Shown: positions 16,882 to 25,072 of the stretch, in pieces | Layout of the letters: the number at the start of each line of letters is the position of its first letter | Numbering within the stretch: the stretch's first letter is position 1 | NCBI GenBank assembly: GCA_031551125.1 | Contig: JAVBOB010000004.1 | Location: 1-64,000 of the forward strand | From: JAIRNF01 sp031551125 | GTDB taxonomy: Bacteria > Bacteroidota > Bacteroidia > Bacteroidales > UBA932 | Direction of reading: 5' to 3' | Length of the DNA: 64,000 nt | Notes under the pieces: generated by a model | What the model was told of the DNA's origin: nothing | The model's database searches: none | Seen by the model: the letters and a program-made list of their open reading frames with translations, nothing else | Position numbers and translations under genes: made by a program

Positions 16882-16889
16882 CAAAGCTA
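16882..16889 (-). promoter_or_regulatory. dinB -7 box (TAGCTTTG)
   Basis: The minus-strand reading is TAGCTTTG, a full TAnnTTTG match placing the transcription start 5-10 nt before the dinB ATG. No clear -33 TTTG is present. Confidence 0.45.
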
Positions 16890-16943
16890 CAAGGAAGAAG
16901 TATTACTTGAGCGAAGTAAGCTGGCAAATACAAAATTTAAACG

Positions 16944-16951
16944 TACTTTTG
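16944..16951 (+). promoter_or_regulatory. -7 box for the defence cassette (TACTTTTG)
   Basis: TACTTTTG matches TAnnTTTG and lies 30 nt before the methyltransferase ATG, giving a short leader. It sits back to back with the dinB promoter in a 111-bp divergent region. A -33 element is not evident. Confidence 0.45.
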
Positions 16952-16981
16952 TATATCATTGCTAAGAAACAGTAGTTTTAT

Positions 16982-18559
16982 ATGTCTCATTATATGACAA
17001 TTAAAGAGGCCAGCGATTGGGCTACGGAATATTTGGGGAAAAAGGTTTCAGCCTCAAACATATCGTATCTCATTCAATATGGTTGTGTACGTAAGATTGG
17101 CGAAAATGGTTCAACTCAAATAGATAAAAATGAATTAATTGCATACTATAAATCATTTAACGGTAAGAGAGAGCAAGACTGGAAAAAGCAATTAGGTGAT
17201 GATTTGAACTGGCATTTGTCCTTCGACCAGCTAACAGAATCGGAAACAACCAAACATGTTCATAGGTTGCATCCCTATAAGGGTAAATTTATACCTCAAC
17301 TTGTTGAATATTTTTTAGATGCACATACAGATGAGTTTAAGAAGGAACAATATTTTAAGCAAGGAGATATTGTACTAGACCCTTTTTGTGGTAGTGGAAC
17401 AACTCTTGTGCAAGCAAATGAGTTGGGCATACATGCTGTAGGTATAGATATTTCTGCATTCAATTCTCTAATTGCCAACTGTAAGGTAGCGCATCATAAT
17501 TTGCAAATTTTGCAAATTGAAATTACTAGAATAACCAATGCGCTAAAGCAGTACTTACGTGATAACCATACTATCGAATTTGACGAAAAACTAGCAGAAG
17601 AATTAAATCAGTTTAATAGTAAGTATTTTCCTGTGCCTGATTTTAAATACAAAGTCAAGCAGAAATTAATTGATGGGGATAAGTATGGAAGAGAAAAGGC
17701 AAATATGTTTTTGCCTAAATACAATGGATTGATCGCTGAATATAACATTGAATTACTTCAAGACAGTTCTGAAAATTTCTTGGATAAGTGGTTTATTAGT
17801 CATATTCGTAGGGAAATAGACTTTGTTTTCAATGAGATAAAAAAAGTAAAGGATAGCGATACAAAGAAAGTGTTAAGTGTAATATTGAGTAGAACTATGC
17901 GTTCTTGCCGTGCCACTACTCATGCTGATTTAGCAACACTAAAAGACCCCGTGACTACCACCTACTACTGTGCGAAGCATGGAAAAATATGCAAGCCTTT
18001 ATTTTCCATTTTGAAATGGTGGCAAACGTATAGTAAAGATACGGTGAGTAGATTATCTAGCTTTAATAAGTTAAGAACGCAATCTCAACAGTATTGCCTA
18101 ACGGGAGATAGTCGAACAATAAATATAGAAGAAGCATTAGCAAAAAAGAATGTAGAGCTAGCAAAATTAGTAAGTAGCAATAAAATCAAAGGAATATTCT
18201 CTAGCCCACCTTATGTTGGGTTGATAGATTATCACGAGCAACATGCTTATGCATATGATCTTTTTGGGTTTGAACGTAAAGATGAACAAGAAATAGGCCC
18301 TCTATTCAAAGGGCAGGGCAAAGCCGCAAAAGAAAGTTACACTCATGGAATAGCCAATGTTCTGATTAACTGTAAGCGCTTTCTTGTTGCAGACTATGAT
18401 ATTTTTCTTGTTGCAAACGACAAATATGGACTATACCCACAAATTGCAGAAGAAGCAAGTATGCAAATTGTAAACCAGTATAAACGTCCTGTGCTAAACC
18501 GAACAGAAAAAGATAAAGGAGCATATTCAGAGATTATTTTTCATTTAAAAGCCAATTAG
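16982..18559 (+). CDS. DNA methyltransferase (N4-cytosine type) with N-terminal HTH
   Basis: This 525-residue methyltransferase is the first gene of a tight three-gene defence cassette. Residues 5-40 look like an excisionase/MerR-type helix-turn-helix (TIKEASDWATEY ... ISYLIQYGCVRKIG). Motif I is DPFCGSGT (133-140) and the catalytic motif IV is SPPY (408-411), the form usual for N4-cytosine enzymes. The order I-then-IV with about 270 residues between leaves a large central target-recognition region. HPYKGKFIP (97-105) is a conserved block of this subgroup. It is the presumed protective partner of the TdeIII-like endonuclease two genes on. The base methylated and the site are inferred. The A+T content is higher than in flanking genes. 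Confidence 0.85.
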   Translation: MSHYMTIKEASDWATEYLGKKVSASNISYLIQYGCVRKIGENGSTQIDKNELIAYYKSFNGKREQDWKKQLGDDLNWHLSFDQLTESETTKHVHRLHPYKGKFIPQLVEYFLDAHTDEFKKEQYFKQGDIVLDPFCGSGTTLVQANELGIHAVGIDISAFNSLIANCKVAHHNLQILQIEITRITNALKQYLRDNHTIEFDEKLAEELNQFNSKYFPVPDFKYKVKQKLIDGDKYGREKANMFLPKYNGLIAEYNIELLQDSSENFLDKWFISHIRREIDFVFNEIKKVKDSDTKKVLSVILSRTMRSCRATTHADLATLKDPVTTTYYCAKHGKICKPLFSILKWWQTYSKDTVSRLSSFNKLRTQSQQYCLTGDSRTINIEEALAKKNVELAKLVSSNKIKGIFSSPPYVGLIDYHEQHAYAYDLFGFERKDEQEIGPLFKGQGKAAKESYTHGIANVLINCKRFLVADYDIFLVANDKYGLYPQIAEEASMQIVNQYKRPVLNRTEKDKGAYSEIIFHLKAN

Positions 18560-18560
18560 T

Positions 18561-20315
18561 ATGGATAACCCGAGGTTGAGAGGCATTGTTAATCAGTTTG
18601 GAGATCGCTACCATCTACCTAATAATCTTTCTGAACGTTTTCAAATATTTGCCAATTACCTGTTTCTCAAGAAAGAGTACTTTCAAATAAATGAAGAATA
18701 TCTATACGAAAGTTTATTAGATATAGATTTATTACAGGCTATTAACTTTGGATGTAATAGTACAATGGCTGTTGATGGTTGTTTTATCATACATAATAAA
18801 ACAATTATTGACTTAACAATGGATGATGAGGATATAGAGTCAAAGCTTAACTCATTTGATAAAGGGTGTATTAATATCACTTTAATTCAAACAAAATCAG
18901 GGAAGATTGATCCAAGTGACCTAAGTACCTTATCAGATTGTCTGAATGCTAATTTTATTGATCAGAATTCATGGACGAGGTTTGTGTTTTTTCGTAACAA
19001 GTGTGAAATATTAATTCAGAACTATCACAAAATTCAAATAAAGTTCAAGGTAATATATGTTGCTGGAAATATTGATAGTCGGATGCTAGAAAATCCCACT
19101 TTTATTGTGCGAGAAAAGGCGCTAAGAGAGGCAATGAAAAAATATTTTTGGATACATAATGATGCTGATGTTTCAGTTGAGTATTGTGATGCAGATTATC
19201 TATATGATGAGTTTGAAAAGCAAACAGAAAATGCACAAATAATAAGTAATACCCTTGTATTTAACAAAATGACAGACGAAATAGATTGTGCTGAATATGG
19301 CAAAGTTAGATTTGGTGCTATTTCTATTGGGGAAATGATGAAAGTTATTTGGAATGACGATAAGCGAGTTCCAAATGAACTATATGGATACAATGTAAGA
19401 GATGTTTTGAAAGATTCTAAGATTAATAAAAGTATAGAAAGTACTATAGTAAATCAGAAAGATTTATTCTTGCTTTTGAATAATGGAATTACCATGATTG
19501 TAGATAAGCAAGAGAGGAGAGGAGATTCTGGAATTTATCTGGAAAATATAAGAATTGTAAACGGATGTCAAACAAGTCACGCTATTTTAAATACTTGTAG
19601 AAACAGCACGCAGCATAATGAAACCAAAGTTCCAGTAAAAATTATAGAAACAAGAGATGAGAATATATTAGGTGAAATCACATATTCCTCAAATAACCAA
19701 AATACTGTTTCCAAAGCAAATCTGTTTGCCATTGAACCTCAGATTTTTAAATTAGAGAAATCATATAAGAATTTTTTCTTGGAATATCCCGAAACGCCTC
19801 TTTTAAAAGTTGATTTGGAACGAAGGCAAGGCCAATTTAGCAATAATCCCAATGCGGCATTTATTGACATGTTAGCACAATCTAAGTCTTACATTGCTAT
19901 CTGGGAGTCAAAACCGCATGATGCAACAATGTATGTGGAACAAAATTTGCAAGCTTATCAAAGTAAGATTGAAGATGAACTCTTTATTCCAAAATCATTA
20001 TTTGCAGGTATTATGTGGTATAATATCAATACTAGAATACCCGCTAATTATGCCAATGCTAGGTATCACATATTTTATTGTATCGCGGCAAAGTTATTAG
20101 AAGATATCAATGTTAATTCAACTTTAATAAATCAGTTAGGTCTGTTAAGAATAAACATTGCAGAAGAGGTCGGCCGTGTATGCCAAGCAATAGATATGTT
20201 ACCAGATAACTTTCCCAAACTTAATTCAGGAAAAATCCATTATAGGAAATTTTATCCCGCAGACATATTTAGTTTAATATATACGAAATATAGCGATATT
20301 CATGCCACTAACTAA
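18561..20315 (+). CDS. AIPR-family abortive-infection protein
   Basis: AIPR (abortive infection phage resistance) proteins are 550-700 residues long and occur in phage-defence loci. The family core is seen at FLLLNNGITMIV (about 305) and NIRIVNGCQTSHAI (about 335), followed by YSSNNQNTVSKANL. The N-terminal 180 residues resemble a PD-(D/E)xK/Mrr-like nuclease: Asp72 in MAVDGCF, then Gln110-x-Lys112 in LIQTKSG, the QxK form of the active site. It starts one base after the methyltransferase stop and overlaps the endonuclease gene by 14 nt. It is therefore made together with a restriction-modification pair, perhaps as a second nuclease that acts when restriction fails (inference). Confidence 0.85.
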   Translation: MDNPRLRGIVNQFGDRYHLPNNLSERFQIFANYLFLKKEYFQINEEYLYESLLDIDLLQAINFGCNSTMAVDGCFIIHNKTIIDLTMDDEDIESKLNSFDKGCINITLIQTKSGKIDPSDLSTLSDCLNANFIDQNSWTRFVFFRNKCEILIQNYHKIQIKFKVIYVAGNIDSRMLENPTFIVREKALREAMKKYFWIHNDADVSVEYCDADYLYDEFEKQTENAQIISNTLVFNKMTDEIDCAEYGKVRFGAISIGEMMKVIWNDDKRVPNELYGYNVRDVLKDSKINKSIESTIVNQKDLFLLLNNGITMIVDKQERRGDSGIYLENIRIVNGCQTSHAILNTCRNSTQHNETKVPVKIIETRDENILGEITYSSNNQNTVSKANLFAIEPQIFKLEKSYKNFFLEYPETPLLKVDLERRQGQFSNNPNAAFIDMLAQSKSYIAIWESKPHDATMYVEQNLQAYQSKIEDELFIPKSLFAGIMWYNINTRIPANYANARYHIFYCIAAKLLEDINVNSTLINQLGLLRINIAEEVGRVCQAIDMLPDNFPKLNSGKIHYRKFYPADIFSLIYTKYSDIHATN

Positions 20316-21081
20316 CCAACAAATTCAGAATATAGAAGACGTTTTAAAAAACAGTCTTCGTCATAAATTTCAGAATTATAATCCTGAACCGGCCTATATG
20401 CCTTTTCATACAAGGCTATTAGGTAAAGATAGGCTTGCATTGTTTTCTTTCATTCACTCTTTGAATACAAGTTTTGGAACAAGTATATTTGAACCGGTTG
20501 CTCTTGCTCTGGCTAAGAGTAGGTTTAAAAACTCATATTCACAAGCAATAGCAGGAGATACAATTAGTGAAGCAGCACAGCGAGAAATTCAAAATATCAT
20601 AGATGGACTGACTGCCGCCTCTCAAAAGCCAATAAAGTTAGATGAAATAGAAGCAATACGTAAGGTTTGTCAGCAAGGTGCAATGAGGACTGTCAAGCCT
20701 ACGAAGGTTGATGTTTTACTTGAAGCAGACAATGGTGAGTTATTTTTATTTGATATAAAAACAGCAAAGCCCAATATTGGCGAATTTAAAGGGTTCAAGC
20801 GAACATTATTAGAATGGGTTGCTGTTATATTTGCCAAAAGTCCACAAGCAAAAGTAAACACGCTTATTGCCATTCCGTACAATCCATACGAGCCCAAACC
20901 ATATAATCGTTGGACAATGGCTGGAATGCTTGACCTCAAAGAAGAGCTTAAAGTTGCAGAAGAGTTCTGGGATTTTCTTGGAGGTGAAGGAACGTATAAT
21001 GATCTTCTTGATTGTTTTGAAAGAGTTGGAATAGAACTCAGATTAGAGATAGATTCATATTTTTCGAAATTCAAAAACTAA
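20302..21081 (+). CDS. TdeIII-like type II restriction endonuclease
   Basis: This 259-residue protein resembles the TdeIII family of type II restriction enzymes. The PD-(D/E)xK catalytic core is visible as PTKVDVLLEADNGELFLFDI with Asp137 and Asp151, then Lys153 (DIKTAKPN). Further family-like blocks are TLLEWVAVIFAKSP and IPYNPYEPKPYNRW. The last 14 nt of the AIPR gene overlap its start, so the endonuclease is translated after the methyltransferase and AIPR. From memory the prototype cuts GGNCC; whether this one does is unknown. It ends 7 bases before the murA start, at the right edge of the cassette. Confidence 0.82.
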   Translation: MPLTNQQIQNIEDVLKNSLRHKFQNYNPEPAYMPFHTRLLGKDRLALFSFIHSLNTSFGTSIFEPVALALAKSRFKNSYSQAIAGDTISEAAQREIQNIIDGLTAASQKPIKLDEIEAIRKVCQQGAMRTVKPTKVDVLLEADNGELFLFDIKTAKPNIGEFKGFKRTLLEWVAVIFAKSPQAKVNTLIAIPYNPYEPKPYNRWTMAGMLDLKEELKVAEEFWDFLGGEGTYNDLLDCFERVGIELRLEIDSYFSKFKN

Positions 21082-21088
21082 CCATACC

Positions 21089-22396
21089 ATGGCAACATTC
21101 GAAGTAAAAGGCGGCAACCGCCTGAGTGGAGAAATTACCCCACAGGGAGCAAAAAATGAGGCATTGCAAATACTTTGCGCCGTACTGCTGACTCCGGAAA
21201 AAGTTACCATTCACAACATTCCCAATATTCTTGATGTAGTAAAGCTTATTGAGCTGTTGCAAAAAATGGGAGTTGAGGTAGAGAAGCTAAGCGAAAGCTC
21301 TTACAGCTTTCAGGCAAAGAGTATCAACTTTGACTACATGCAAACGGAGGAGTTTCGCAAAGCAGCCTCGTCATTGCGTGGTTCAATCATGATTGTTGGC
21401 CCGCTGCTGGCTCGCTTTGGTAAAGGTTACATTCCTCGTCCCGGTGGTGATAAGATAGGTCGTCGCAGGCTTGATACCCACTTTATCGGTTTTGAAAAGC
21501 TGGGTGCAAAGTTTGATTTTGACAGCCACTCCAGCTTCTACAGTGTTGAAGCCAAGCAGCTGAAGGGAACTTACATGTTGCTTGATGAGGCTTCGGTAAC
21601 CGGTACGGCCAACGTGCTGATGGCTGCCGTTATGGCAAAAGGCACTACAACAATTTACAATGCCGCATGTGAGCCATACTTACAGCAGCTAAGCAAAATG
21701 CTGGTGCGCATGGGAGCAAAAATATCGGGTATCGCTTCAAACCTACTGGTGATTGAAGGTGTTGACTCCCTTGGCGGAACAGAACATACCATGCTACCGG
21801 ATATGATTGAGGTAGGTAGCTTTATTGGCATGGCCGCTATGACACGTAGCGAAATCACTATTAAAAACGCTTCTATTGAGAACTTGGGTATTATACCTGA
21901 CCAATTTAGAAGGTTGGGTATAATTGTTGACCAGTTTGGTGATGATATTCACATTCCGCAGCAAAACCACTACGAAATAGAAACCTTTATTGACGGCTCC
22001 ATTATGAGCATTGCCGACGCTCCTTGGCCGGGATTAACGCCCGACTTGCTAAGCGTATTCTTGGTAGTAGCCGCTCAGGCAAAGGGTACGGTACTTATCC
22101 ATCAAAAAATGTTTGAAAGCCGTCTTTTCTTTGTTGATAAGCTGATTGACATGGGTGCACAGATTATTCTCTGCGACCCCCACCGTGCAACAGTTGTTGG
22201 GCTTAACCATGAGGTTGGTTTACGTCCGTCGGTAATGTCATCACCCGATATTCGTGCAGGGGTAGCCTTGCTTATAGCCGCTATGTCTGCCGAAGGTACA
22301 AGTATTATTCACAACATTGAACAGATAGACCGCGGCTATCAGAACATTGATACGCGTTTGAATGCACTTGGAGCACAGATTAAACGTTTGAGTTAA
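21089..22396 (+). CDS. murA: UDP-N-acetylglucosamine enolpyruvyl transferase MurA, Cys-to-Asp variant
   Basis: MurA transfers enolpyruvate from PEP to UDP-GlcNAc, the first committed step of peptidoglycan synthesis. The 435-residue protein has the inside-out alpha/beta barrel of EPSP-synthase relatives: GAKNEALQ (substrate Lys-Asn), RGSIMIVGPLLARFG, and TDLLS-like TPDLLSVFLVV. The flexible-loop cysteine (Cys115 in E. coli, PGGCTIG) is replaced by Asp121 in PGGDKIG. The same change occurs naturally in Chlamydia and Mycobacterium tuberculosis, where it makes MurA insensitive to fosfomycin, so intrinsic resistance is expected here. It follows the restriction cassette after 7 nt. Confidence 0.93.
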   Translation: MATFEVKGGNRLSGEITPQGAKNEALQILCAVLLTPEKVTIHNIPNILDVVKLIELLQKMGVEVEKLSESSYSFQAKSINFDYMQTEEFRKAASSLRGSIMIVGPLLARFGKGYIPRPGGDKIGRRRLDTHFIGFEKLGAKFDFDSHSSFYSVEAKQLKGTYMLLDEASVTGTANVLMAAVMAKGTTTIYNAACEPYLQQLSKMLVRMGAKISGIASNLLVIEGVDSLGGTEHTMLPDMIEVGSFIGMAAMTRSEITIKNASIENLGIIPDQFRRLGIIVDQFGDDIHIPQQNHYEIETFIDGSIMSIADAPWPGLTPDLLSVFLVVAAQAKGTVLIHQKMFESRLFFVDKLIDMGAQIILCDPHRATVVGLNHEVGLRPSVMSSPDIRAGVALLIAAMSAEGTSIIHNIEQIDRGYQNIDTRLNALGAQIKRLS

Positions 22397-22405
22397 GCAT
22401 ACACT

Positions 22406-22915
22406 ATGAAGTATATACGAATTATAATTTTACTCTCAGCTATATCATGTATGGGCAAGTTGACGTTTGCCCAAACGTTGCCTACCATTAAGATAAAAGG
22501 AAGTACATTTTTGAATGCAACCTTAGCTGCTTTGGAAAAAATGCATAGCCAAAGCGTAGGCGAGTGGGAAAAATCGCTAAAAGCCTTGGGGTATAAGCGG
22601 ATTGAAGCAGCTTTTGGTAACGAAATATCCTATAAGAAAAGTGATAATGATTTGGTATGTACCCAGCTTATTACAAGGAGTAACAACATAATGAGCGTAG
22701 GGTGGATATCACACGCAAGCAACCTTCACTCCTTTGCAAAATGTATAGAGCAGGAGTTGGATAGCTGTGATAAGAGTGTGAGTAGCCGCCAAACATATTA
22801 CTACAAAGCCGCTGATACGGCTGTAACCGTATCTAAATACGTAAATGGCGGGATGACAGCCGAAGACATAAACTTTATTGTAAAAAAGCAACATACTGAC
22901 ATTTTGCCACAATAG
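22406..22915 (+). CDS. secreted hypothetical protein
   Basis: This 169-residue protein has an N-terminal Sec signal (ILLSAISCMGKLTFAQ, cleavage after FAQ) and is therefore periplasmic. I do not recognise the family. The mature part is mixed alpha/beta with a central segment NDLVCTQLITRSNNIMSVGW and two later cysteines (KCIEQELDSCDK) that could form a disulfide. It starts 9 bases after murA and probably rides on its transcript. The stop codon lies inside a perfect hairpin (22903-22928). Confidence 0.6.
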   Translation: MKYIRIIILLSAISCMGKLTFAQTLPTIKIKGSTFLNATLAALEKMHSQSVGEWEKSLKALGYKRIEAAFGNEISYKKSDNDLVCTQLITRSNNIMSVGWISHASNLHSFAKCIEQELDSCDKSVSSRQTYYYKAADTAVTVSKYVNGGMTAEDINFIVKKQHTDILPQ

Positions 22916-22928
22916 TCATTGTGGCAAA
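22903..22928 (+). terminator. stop-codon-spanning hairpin
   Basis: TTTGCCACAAT pairs perfectly with ATTGTGGCAAA over a 4-nt loop (11-bp stem). The TAG stop of the upstream gene is in the loop. No U-run follows, so it may be an attenuating or processing hairpin ahead of grpE, or a protein-binding inverted repeat. Confidence 0.45.
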
Positions 22929-22963
22929 TAATTTGTTCTATAAGGGGCAAAAACTGAATAGGA

Positions 22964-23554
22964 ATGAAAAAATCGGATAATCAGCATAATGATAATAGCG
23001 TATTACCTGAAAATCAGTCTGATGCAAATGTGGAAGGTACGCAGCAATCATCAAACGGAGAATTAATGGGAGAGCCTACAGCCACAGAGGCTGACAAAAA
23101 TACAGACACAGTTGCTCAATTGGAAGAAAAATTGGCAGACGCAAATGATAAGTATATTCGTTTGGTTGCCGAGTTTGACAACTACCGCAAGCGTACACTC
23201 AAAGAAAAGATGGATATTCTAAGGAACGGAGGCGAGGAGGTTATAAAAGGCTTGCTTCCCGTACTTGATGATTTTGACCGTAGCGTTGCTGCGGTAGCCC
23301 AAGCTACCGATGTTGACGCTATTCGGGAAGGGCTTTTACTTATTCAGGCCAAGTTGCTAACATTTTTAAAGCAGCAAGGCTTATCGGAAGTTGAAGCGAA
23401 TGGAAAGGAGTTGGACACCGATCTTCATGATGCCGTTACTACTACTCCTACTGCTAATGCTGCCCAAAAAGGGAAAATAGTAGATGTTATTCAGAAAGGT
23501 TATGCGCTAAACGATAAGGTAATACGCCATGCCAAGGTAGTAGTGGGCGAATAG
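22964..23554 (+). CDS. grpE: nucleotide-exchange factor GrpE
   Basis: GrpE releases ADP from DnaK and acts as a thermosensor. The 196-residue protein has an unstructured acidic, Asn/Gln-rich N-terminus (1-50). A long coiled-coil helix follows (about 53-95, KYIRLVAEFDNYRKRTLKEK), then the beta-wing domain (DLHDAVTT ... GKIVDVIQKGYALNDKVIRH) ending in AKVVVGE, all family hallmarks. It is followed after 43 nt by dnaJ, the usual pairing, although dnaK is not in this window. Confidence 0.95.
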   Translation: MKKSDNQHNDNSVLPENQSDANVEGTQQSSNGELMGEPTATEADKNTDTVAQLEEKLADANDKYIRLVAEFDNYRKRTLKEKMDILRNGGEEVIKGLLPVLDDFDRSVAAVAQATDVDAIREGLLLIQAKLLTFLKQQGLSEVEANGKELDTDLHDAVTTTPTANAAQKGKIVDVIQKGYALNDKVIRHAKVVVGE

Positions 23555-23597
23555 CTTCCACTTCTTCCACTCAGATAAATATATCATACAACAAAAA

Positions 23598-24743
23598 ATG
23601 TCAAAACGCGACTACTACGAAATACTTGGTGTAAGCAAAAGTGCCAGCCCTGAAGAAATAAAAAAGGCATATCGCCAAATGGCCTTGAAGTACCACCCCG
23701 ACAAAAATCCGGGAGATAAAGAGGCTGAAGAAATGTTTAAGGAGGCTGCCGAGGCATACGATGTGCTTAGTAATGCCGACAAGAAGGCTCGCTACGACCA
23801 ATTCGGTCATGCCGGAATGAGCGGTGCTGCGGGAGGCGGTTTCGGAGGAGGTGGATTCAGCGTGGAAGATATCTTCTCTCAATTCGGCGATATTTTTGGC
23901 GGACACTTCAACTTTGGCGGCTTTGGTTTTGGCGGTGGCGGCGGTCAGCGTGTAAATCGTGGAAAAGATATTCGTATTCGCATAAAGCTTACGTTGCAGG
24001 AAATTGCACACGGGGTTGAAAAGAAGGTAAAGCTGAACAGGCAGGTTGCCTGTCAGACTTGCGGAGGCACGGGAGCAAAGGATAGCAACAGCTATAGCAC
24101 TTGCTCTACCTGTAAAGGTAGTGGTCAGGTAACCCGTATTGCCAACACCATACTCGGGCAAATGCAAACATCATCTACTTGTCCCAATTGTCATGGCGAA
24201 GGAAAAATTATTACCGCTTCTTGTCAAACCTGTAAGGGAGAAGGAACGGTAGCGAAGGAGGAAGAAATCAGCTTCAAGATACCTGCCGGAGTAGAGGAAG
24301 GCATGCAGCTTACCGTATCGGGCAAGGGAAATGCTGCCCGACATGGTGGAGTAAACGGAAACCTGTTAGTACAAATAGAAGAAGTACATAGTAATGAGCT
24401 TATCCGCAACGGAAGCGACCTTATACATAACGCGTTTATCAGCATTGCCGATGCCGCGCTTGGTGCTACCATTGAAATACCAACGGTGGATGGTCATGCA
24501 AAAATAAAGGTTGAAGCGGGAACTCAATCCGGACGTGTGCTACGACTTAAAGGCAAAGGCTTGCCCGACGTAAACGGATACGGCAACGGCGATTTGCTGG
24601 CTATTATCAACGTGTGGATTCCTCGTAAACTGGATAAGGAAGAACGTAAGCTGCTGGAAAAGTTGGCCGAATCGGAAAGCTTTAAACCAAAACCCGATCA
24701 AGACGATATTCGACGGGCATTACAGAACATGGGGTATTTGTAG
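23598..24743 (+). CDS. dnaJ: chaperone DnaJ (type I Hsp40)
   Basis: DnaJ delivers unfolded clients to DnaK and stimulates its ATPase. The 381-residue protein has the J domain (1-70) with HPD in LKYHPDKNPG. A Gly/Phe-rich linker follows (about 75-118), then four CxxCxGxG zinc repeats (CQTCGGTG, CSTCKGSG, CPNCHGEG, CQTCKGEG) and the two C-terminal beta-barrel client domains. It is complete and of normal length. It ends an operon with grpE; after it come a MITE-like repeat and a strong bidirectional terminator. Confidence 0.96.
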   Translation: MSKRDYYEILGVSKSASPEEIKKAYRQMALKYHPDKNPGDKEAEEMFKEAAEAYDVLSNADKKARYDQFGHAGMSGAAGGGFGGGGFSVEDIFSQFGDIFGGHFNFGGFGFGGGGGQRVNRGKDIRIRIKLTLQEIAHGVEKKVKLNRQVACQTCGGTGAKDSNSYSTCSTCKGSGQVTRIANTILGQMQTSSTCPNCHGEGKIITASCQTCKGEGTVAKEEEISFKIPAGVEEGMQLTVSGKGNAARHGGVNGNLLVQIEEVHSNELIRNGSDLIHNAFISIADAALGATIEIPTVDGHAKIKVEAGTQSGRVLRLKGKGLPDVNGYGNGDLLAIINVWIPRKLDKEERKLLEKLAESESFKPKPDQDDIRRALQNMGYL

Positions 24744-24780
24744 AATTACTGCTCCGTAGAAAATCAATATAGAATTATGT

Positions 24781-24977
24781 GACAGCCCCGAAGCGGGCTA
24801 AATATGAATAACCGTGGGTGTAACCCACGGTGGAAGGCAAGTGAGTTCAATTGTGCAGGGAGCACTATCGTTCCTAGAAAAAGGGATAGTGCTCCCTGCG
24901 CAATCTTAGCATTAATTAGCCCAACTACTCCTCATTTCATACGGGGTTATTCATATTCAGCCCACTTCGGGGCTGTC
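24781..24977. mobile_element. MITE-like palindromic element, copy 1 (most intact)
   Basis: This 197-bp noncoding unit has roughly 33-bp terminal inverted repeats: GACAGCCCCGAAGCGGGCT at the left and AGCCCACTTCGGGGCTGTC at the right, both continuing into AATATGAATAACC or its complement. Inside are two further hairpins, GTGGGTGTAACCCAC and GGGAGCACTATC / GATAGTGCTCCC. No ORF in it is credible. Decayed relatives lie at 29614-29753 and 46105-46284. The structure fits a non-autonomous element moved by a transposase encoded elsewhere, which is inference. Confidence 0.65.
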
Positions 24978-25016
24978 TTTGCCTCAAATTTGTTGTACAG
25001 CGCTGTGCTTATAAAG

Positions 25017-25053
25017 TAAAAAGCCTGTTGAAGCAATTTTCAACGGGCTTTTT
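25017..25053. terminator. bidirectional terminator between dnaJ and fmt
   Basis: AAGCCTGTTGAA pairs with TTCAACGGGCTT (one G-T mismatch), with an A-run before and a T-run after. It serves the convergent dnaJ (plus) and fmt (minus) genes. Confidence 0.85.
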
Positions 25054-25072
25054 ATTATTATGCTATTATTGG

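Noticed and set aside
24804..25019. 71-codon frame after dnaJ
   Set aside because: It lies almost wholly inside the MITE-like palindromic element and has no recognisable protein features.
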